A stretch of DNA of 64,000 bases from Owenia fusiformis. Its lineage: Eukaryota > Annelida > Polychaeta > Sabellida > Oweniidae. Positions within the stretch are counted from its first letter, which is position 1; each line of letters opens with the position of its first letter. Made by a program: the position numbers and the translations under genes. A model generated the notes under the pieces. The model saw only the letters and a list, made by a program, of their open reading frames with translations, was not told the origin of the DNA and ran no database searches. Shown here piece after piece: positions 60,701-64,000 of this stretch. The stretch lies in contig CAIIXF020000009.1 of the NCBI GenBank assembly GCA_903813345.2, positions 37,191,759 to 37,255,758 of the forward strand. The letters run 5' to 3'.

Positions 60701-61364
60701 GGTGTCTACCATATAGGGGACCATTATAAACATGAGATGTATCGTGGTGTAGAAGATATCTCTACCATGGGGAAAGCTATGTATGGTCCTGAACATTTTG
60801 ATAGATTCTCTCCTACTACTATAGTTGAACGTCTTGATAACACTATTAGGTTAGTATGCAAATATGTTAAAATCGCAGAGGTGTCATTTAGTTAAAAGGC
60901 TGGTTCCTTGGTTTCAATCCTGGGAAAAAATTTGAATGTAATGGGATCCCTTGATTTTTGAATGTCTTAAAACATTTTGGTTATATTACAATGTGCCACT
61001 ATTTTCTCACAATTATTAGATGAACAGTCCCTGTATCACATAGTGAAATGTGTGATAACTGATATTTTGAGATATTTTTTGCAAATGTTTAAAACAGTTA
61101 TGTTTTATTTCCAGTCTCCCAATGATGGTACTTGTACATGGTTCCACAGACACAACAGTGCCTGTTTCCTCGACTACAAAATTCGCAGATGCTTTGTCAA
61201 ATACATCAACTAACGTCACTACCCAGATCTTGCCAAATTGTTCGCATACGGACATATGTATGGACCTAATGTCTTCAAAACGTGGTTTCCATGATCCTGT
61301 GATGAGAGTAATTGTTGAAACAGCTCAAAGAGTTTTGCATGACAAATATTTTCTAAAAATGTGA
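45441..61364 (+). CDS. Isoprenylcysteine alpha-carbonyl methylesterase-like alpha/beta-hydrolase (gene span)
   Basis: Coding exons 45441-45707, 47540-47752 (or 47796-47999), 59208-59291, 59554-60355, 60693-60849 and 61115-61364 join to 1773 nt, or 590 residues (587 with the alternative exon). An N-terminal membrane segment (about 10-33) is followed by a hydrolase fold: YGGTW oxyanion region (123-127), FGGNK, nucleophile Ser197 in GHSAG (195-199), acid Asp520 in HGSTDTTVP and His552 in CSHTD. ICMEs of plants share the GGAW, FGG, SAGAH and HGTDD pattern and remove the methyl ester from prenylated C-terminal cysteine. The enzyme role here is by family resemblance. About 220 acidic, Ser-rich residues (about 222-445) are inserted between the nucleophile and the Asp. 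Introns hold a nested patatin gene and a splice-site minisatellite. Confidence 0.85.
46511..46920. mobile_element. 410-bp MITE with 50-bp inverted ends
   Basis: The ends AGGGGAGGCATCAAAAGTTC and GATGTCGGATAGAAAACTAA are mirrored at 46870-46920. Each end is followed inward by a G-rich run (GGGGGGAGGGGG). No certain target duplication. It is in the intron after the first coding exon of the ICME-like gene. Confidence 0.75.
47540..47752 (+). CDS. ICME-like exon 2a (one of a mutually exclusive pair)
   Basis: 71 codons, phase 0 at both ends, acceptor TTATTTAG, donor GTAACT. It encodes DIPYGVNENALDVYFPQGKP and VVIFVYGGTWGSGKKTMYPL, ending CPGYSTYPK. The YGGTWGSGKK segment is the oxyanion-hole loop. 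It is homologous to exon 2b just downstream, with which it cannot usefully be combined. Confidence 0.87.
47796..47999 (+). CDS. ICME-like exon 2b (alternative copy)
   Basis: 68 codons, phase 0 at both ends, acceptor TTGGTTTAG, donor GTAGAT. It encodes DIKYSQNDRFLDLYYPAVPS and VVMFVYGGAWGSGNKSMYGL, ending CPNYCIHPQ. It aligns with exon 2a along its whole length with a 3-residue gap and about half the residues identical. The frame is intact and substitutions respect the fold, so it looks functional rather than a dead duplicate. Confidence 0.82.
48079..48235 (-). repeat. Dispersed repeat family, copy 3 (inverted)
   Basis: Read on the minus strand it runs GCATTAACATGCAAAATGTC, CCATTTGATACAGAGGTCAA, then CAAACACCAA-rich core and a GTGAGGACATAAAA end. 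It is colinear with 7512-7640. The core TTTGGTGTTTGG is an imperfect microsatellite. Confidence 0.5.
48374..49005. mobile_element. TA-flanked mariner-like element, 632 bp
   Basis: The ends are CAGGGTGTCAAATGGCGTTG and its exact inverse CAACGCCATTTGACACCCTG, each flanked by TA. The end sequence and TA target fit Tc1/mariner relatives. The 72-codon frame inside (48527-48745) is not a transposase I recognise, so it is probably non-autonomous or decayed. Confidence 0.82.
49473..50344. mobile_element. hAT-like non-autonomous element, about 872 bp
   Basis: The terminal inverted repeats are CAGTGTTCGCG and, inverted, CAGTGTTCACATTG, a typical hAT end. Near each end is a GTCCCAGGGAC palindrome (about 49504 and 50254). 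An AATTATGTATGTA sequence occurs on both flanks, but a strict 8-bp duplication was not established. Confidence 0.6.
50364..50586. mobile_element. Possible small MITE with ATTATTACCACC ends
   Basis: ATTATTACCACC at 50364 and GGTGGTAATAAT at 50575-50586 are inverse. Just to the right (50591-50646) an AATAACGTCATTTC...GAAATGACGTTATT hairpin follows. The status of both is uncertain. Confidence 0.35.
51357..52448. mobile_element. Element with ATCCCAACGAAC ends and 461-bp direct repeats
   Basis: It begins ATCCCAACGAACGAAGTTCG and ends GTTCGTTGGGAT. After a CCGT tandem run (51408-51435), a block beginning CTTTAAAAATG-CGGGAC is present twice, at 51440 and 51901, almost identical. The right end is 33 bp from the stop codon of the patatin gene, so it sits in or next to that gene's 3' UTR. 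Confidence 0.7.
52481..53880 (-). CDS. Patatin-like gene exon 2 (catalytic and EF-hand domains)
   Basis: The acceptor follows TTGTTTCTAG. The 1400-nt exon encodes residue 76 onward and ends STSEFFK with TAA at 52483-52481. All catalytic motifs and both EF-hands are in this one exon, which could mean an origin as an intron-poor or retroposed gene. Confidence 0.9.
52481..54525 (-). CDS. EF-hand patatin-like phospholipase, N-myristoylation signal (gene span)
   Basis: Exons 54525-54300 and 53880-52481 join in phase to 1626 nt, 541 residues. The start MGASNSK fits the N-myristoylation consensus (Gly2, Ser6, Lys7) and is followed by about 75 polar residues. The patatin core has GGGNKG (107-112, anion hole), GSSAG with nucleophile Ser138 (136-140) and DGG with catalytic Asp279. 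Two EF-hand loops follow: D395-E406 (DIDGSDTVNINE) and D438-E449 (DINNDGEISFHE, canonical). Patatin enzymes use a Ser-Asp dyad to release fatty acids from lipids. A calcium-sensing, membrane-anchored lipase is my inference. The gene lies antisense inside an intron of the ICME-like gene and has one small intron itself. Confidence 0.88.
54300..54548 (-). CDS. Patatin-like gene exon with start codon
   Basis: The acceptor TTTTTCCAG gives an exon starting at 54548, with 23 nt of 5' UTR and ATG at 54525-54523. It encodes MGASNSKTNK, then an acidic polar region to TTQS, donor GTAAGT. An upstream non-coding exon must exist but was not located. Confidence 0.85.
55099..55283. mobile_element. MITE, CAGGCCCGTAGCCAGG family, copy 2
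   Basis: The ends are CAGGCCCGTTACCAGG and CCTGGCTACAGGCCTG. The flanks AAGGT and TAGGT are a decayed 5-bp duplication. The internal TTTTTCACCATTCTGAGCAC is shared with copy 1 at 2277-2472. Confidence 0.78.
55284..57600. other. Intron of the ICME-like gene, few features
   Basis: AT-rich. The only structure I see is a possible 207-bp element at 56751-56957. No exon fits the flanking phase 0 exons. Confidence 0.5.
56751..56957. mobile_element. Possible MITE with CTTAAAGG ends
   Basis: CTTAAAGGGGCAGTCAAGGA on the left and an imperfect inverse ending TATCACTCCTTTAAG on the right. Weak but of a common type. Confidence 0.4.
57608..59207 (+). repeat. Minisatellite built from a 3' splice site (67/52-bp units, about 25 copies)
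   Basis: Each 67-bp unit contains the last 47 nt of the intron (ending CTCTTGTAATTCCAG) and the first 20 nt of the next exon (GGCTATGTGGATGATATGAT). A 52-bp variant lacks 15 nt. Unit exon-starts fall at 57675, 57742, 57809, 57876, 57928, 57980, 58047 and so on to 59141, then the real exon at 59208. Three copies (57876, 58181, 59074) have CCATT instead of CCAGG and have lost the AG. A 305-bp block of five units is itself repeated (57742 and 58047). A decayed left-edge unit lies at 57608. Confidence 0.96.
59208..59291 (+). CDS. ICME-like exon 3
   Basis: 28 codons, phase 0 at both ends: GYVDDMIQDIVDCMTWVQDD then IEKFGGNK. ICME relatives have a D-M-x-x-D-x-x-x-x-x-x-x-V...FGG pattern here. Its first 20 nt are the part amplified in the minisatellite; the frame departs from the repeat at GATACAG. 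Confidence 0.87.
59554..60355 (+). CDS. ICME-like exon 4 (nucleophile elbow and acidic insert)
   Basis: It encodes residues 189-455, beginning QNLILLGHSAGAHLCVMSVL with the catalytic Ser197. From about residue 222 the sequence becomes low-complexity: Asp, Glu, Ser, Thr and Gln with short acidic runs (DKDEESSSS, DKPKEEENSSDD). It ends ALSSVKAVI at a phase-1 donor. The acidic insert is absent from plant relatives and probably forms a flexible loop outside the fold. Confidence 0.87.
60693..60849 (+). CDS. ICME-like exon 5
   Basis: It encodes GLAGVYHIGDHYKHEMYRGV, then MYGPEHFDRFSPTTIVERLD. ICMEs share the SGVYN...H...RG pattern and FSP. The split codons agree on both sides (G|GA and AG|T). Confidence 0.87.
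61115..61364 (+). CDS. ICME-like terminal exon (catalytic Asp and His)
   Basis: It encodes LPMMVLVHGSTDTTVPVSST with the acid Asp520, and ILPNCSHTDICMD with His552. It ends DKYFLKM and TGA at 61362-61364. The acceptor is TTTATTTCCAG. Confidence 0.88.
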
Positions 61365-61519
61365 AAAGAATTGACTATGACTAAAACTACTAGGCCATTT
61401 GTAACCCATAATATTATACAAAAATCCTTACAGTTGAGATAATTCAATATGTACATCTAATTGATGTCTTTAACAGGAATAATTCTTGGGATCGACTTTA
61501 TGGTAATAACATTATAATA

Positions 61520-61587
61520 CGAGGGGTGATTCAGAAGTAATGGACAAAATATTCTGTTGTGTCCCTTACTTTCTGAACCACTCCTTG
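61520..61587. mobile_element. 68-bp TA-flanked mini-element
   Basis: CGAGGGGTGATTCAGAAGTA on the left and TTACTTTCTGAACCACTCCT on the right are imperfect inverses with TA on both sides. The ends recall mariner-type elements starting CGAGGGGTG. It lies in the probable 3' UTR of the ICME-like gene. Confidence 0.6.
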
Positions 61588-63583
61588 TACACTGTAATTT
61601 ACTGCATAGAAGGTACATTATACTAGAAGCCAGGCCAGTTTCGATGCAGATTATCTCAATGATCTCAAATTGATCTTACATGGCTTTATATGGAACTTTA
61701 AATGTGAGCAAAATATCAGCTTCTTAAAGACAGAAGCAGTGTATTTTCTGACTGTACATTCTAAAGTCTGGGTAAACCATTGTTTTTAATTTGTAGAGTG
61801 GAGAAAACATCAAATTATTGCAAAATGCAAAGGGTACTATTTTTCCGATCATGGTATCTATAAGTGATGTCATCAACTCTTGAACCAATAGAAGATTTTA
61901 GCATATTTAAGAAAAAAATAAGTCTAATTTGAGGATACCATGATGCTATTGTTTGTCTTATTCACATGATTCCATGGGACTTTTATTCTCAACAGATCCC
62001 ACCCTCTTTTAATACATCCAAGAAACAAGAACATTTTGTCTAGATTTACAATGCTTATGTTGTAGGTGCTTATGTTAGAAAACTTCATAGAAATTCTGAG
62101 TTTTTCAAAAAATTAAAGTTTAATCTACTTATTCTGCAGTAAAACTGTAGCAATGACATCATAACCAATAGGTTGTAGGATTTTCTGAAGTGGTCTATTA
62201 TTTTTGTATTCAGAATTTTACCACTAAGAAGTGGTTTCTCTTGTTATAGCAACCATTTTTGTAAACAACATGACAGACATGGTTATATAGCATGGGTGGT
62301 TGGAATCTGTAAGAAATTGTTACATTTTTTTAACCATTTACAATTAGTTACCAGACATGACATTGTCATGGTAACGCCTTTTATGATTTCTATAGAACAT
62401 TCAAATAGATGGCGATACAGTTCTAGTTGACTACAAATAAGGAGAATAAACGGGCGAAGGAACCATGCCAATCTCTGTCATATACGCAGAAAATGTAGTG
62501 CCCCGATCTTCTGAATGTCAAATTGGATCTAGGGTATATCAAAGAATTCTCTCTAATCTTAAAAGTGTGTAGATGAAGTTTGGCAGTAAAAGTGCTTCAT
62601 AATTGTGCATATAAGGCCAATAGGTAAAACAGTATGACTGTTTTATGTTGACCTTTGAGGAAGTCGACGTTTAGTATCTTTTACAGAATCACTTTACAAA
62701 AGTAAATTAAAATTGAGACAATATACATGTGGCTATACACAGTATAACTTTGGGTATACACAGTATAACTTTGGGTATACACAGTACAATAAGTATTCCC
62801 TAATCATGAAACTTTTTTGATAAAAGGAATATGCTTTGTTACAGTAAAAAATAAGAATTGCAGTATTATCAATATTTTGTTGATTTTTATTAAGAACATT
62901 ATGAAAATGTCTGTAAATAATTGTTGAATTATATATAATTGCAATTTGTGGTGTAACTAAGATGGTGTATAATTTAAATGGTGATGTGTAATTGATGTGA
63001 GATATGATTTAATTACCTGAACAAGGTAAGTGATATTAAACCATGAATGTTGTGAGGATGCTAATTGATTAAAAATAAAATGAGTACAAAGCAAATGAAA
63101 TCTGTTTTGTCATCAATTGAGTGCTTATCACATTTGGAATACCAGGGGAAATTTCCATAATCACCGAGAACACAAGATGGATATTCTATATATACATGTA
63201 CTATCTGGATTACAGTATTCAATATGAAGATGGTGTCATTACATTGTCACAAATGAACTATGATTTATATTGTCCCCATCTGACATCATATCCTAATTCC
63301 TTCCCCACATCGTTATCTGTTGCTGTTAGTTGGTACAGACCTACGTGTCTCTGGTGAGTGCCTCTTCAAGAGTGTTTACCACACAAGCTTCATCCATCTT
63401 TAGGATCTTTTCAGGGATTTTCATAACTTCAATGTCTTACAAGTATAATAAACCTAAAATATGTTCACAATGACTGTAACTTACAGATGAAGGATGAGCA
63501 GAAGCATATTTAACATGCGAGCCAATTAAATTTCTTCATACCACAGTCCAACAATAAAAGACAAAATTTAACTAAATTTTTTC
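61588..63583. other. 3' UTR/intergenic DNA between convergent genes
   Basis: No exon was recognised. A 21-bp repeat (TATACACAGTATAACTTTGG) occurs about 2.7 times at 62734-62787. AATAAA hexamers at 62445 and near 63074 are possible poly(A) signals for the plus-strand gene. Confidence 0.45.
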
Positions 63584-63589
63584 TTTATT
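63584..63589 (-). terminator. Candidate poly(A) signal of the right-edge gene
   Basis: TTTATT on the plus strand reads AATAAA on the minus strand, at a suitable distance after the terminal exon 63748-63884. Confidence 0.35.
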
Positions 63590-63747
63590 TTCTCTTAATA
63601 ATATATACACATAAATACAGCTGTTTGCACATGATATGAATGAAGTGACCTAAAACGTTCTTTTTTTATTTAAAAAAGATGAAAAGGAGAAAATATGATG
63701 ACCTGAGGAGAAATCATAGTGATATAATATTTCCATGATGGCACTGT

Positions 63748-63884
63748 TCAGATATATTTCCTTATTTGACGTAACTTCTTCAGAACCACCATTTTTGATC
63801 CTTTTGAATATGGTTTATAAACTGGAAGATCACATGCCTTTTCTGGTGTAACATTATCATTTCTGAATACTGATTCAAAAATAT
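63748..63884 (-). CDS. Terminal exon of an unidentified minus-strand gene (partial)
   Basis: After the acceptor TTTATTTGTCCCAG there is a frame of 44 complete codons, IFESVFRNDNVTPEKACDLP then VYKPYSKGSK and MVVLKKLRQIRKYI, and TGA at 63750-63748. AATAAA on the minus strand (63589-63584) lies about 160 nt downstream. The composition is protein-like (basic C-terminus), but I do not recognise the family. The rest of the gene lies beyond the right edge. Confidence 0.5.
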
Positions 63885-64000
63885 CTGGGACAAATAAATT
63901 CAATAATCATGCTGGTATATAATACTTTAAATTTCTGTATTCATCATAACACTATGAAGAAAAAGAAGAATTTAAGAAACTTAATCTGGAATGAAATCCA

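Noticed and set aside
63121-63357. 78-codon plus-strand frame near the right edge
   Set aside because: No splice context, no family resemblance, and it lies between convergent gene ends.

Overview
This window is animal nuclear DNA. It is AT-rich, its genes are split into short exons with clean GT..AG junctions and preserved codon phase, its introns reach about 20 kb, and DNA-transposon remnants, foldback elements and minisatellites are everywhere. The repeat types and gene families suggest a marine invertebrate. I cannot name the phylum from sequence alone.

Three genes could be assembled across exons, and each rebuilt CDS is an exact multiple of three. (1) On the minus strand, 44788 down to 1046, a 17-exon gene encodes a 12-TM major facilitator superfamily transporter of about 694 residues with a long acidic N-terminal tail. 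(2) On the plus strand, 45441 to 61364, an alpha/beta-hydrolase of about 590 residues resembles isoprenylcysteine alpha-carbonyl methylesterase (ICME). Genes 1 and 2 start head to head about 0.65 kb apart and probably share a bidirectional promoter with CCAAT and Ets-type sites. (3) On the minus strand, 54525 down to 52481, a two-exon patatin-like phospholipase with two EF-hands and an N-myristoylation signal lies nested inside an 11-kb intron of gene 2. A terminal exon of a fourth, minus-strand gene appears at the right edge (63748-63884) and converges on gene 2.

The two most unusual things are both in gene 2. Exon 2 is present as two homologous, phase-identical versions (47540-47752 and 47796-47999) separated by only 43 nt, the layout expected of mutually exclusive exons. 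They encode alternative versions of the oxyanion-hole segment of the active site. The next exon's 3' splice site, together with the first 20 nt of the exon, has been amplified into a minisatellite of about 25 copies (57675-59208), giving about 21 decoy acceptors in front of the real one.

The rest is mostly intron and intergenic DNA. From left to right it holds a small MITE (2.3 kb), a 17-bp tandem repeat (4.6 kb), a 24-bp minisatellite open on both strands (8.0-8.9 kb), a foldback (10.4 kb), a 4.3-kb long-TIR element with a decayed protein core (12.6-17.0 kb), a 0.54-kb hairpin element (17.3 kb), a 49-bp minisatellite with higher-order structure (22.9-25.4 kb), a GC-rich MITE with TAA target duplication (25.6 kb), a 4.4-kb foldback with 1.4-kb arms and a palindromic minisatellite core (32.3-36.7 kb), and several small TA-flanked elements. 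Long stretches (26.1-31.5, 36.7-44.7, 55.3-57.6 and 61.6-63.7 kb) show no further genes I can support.
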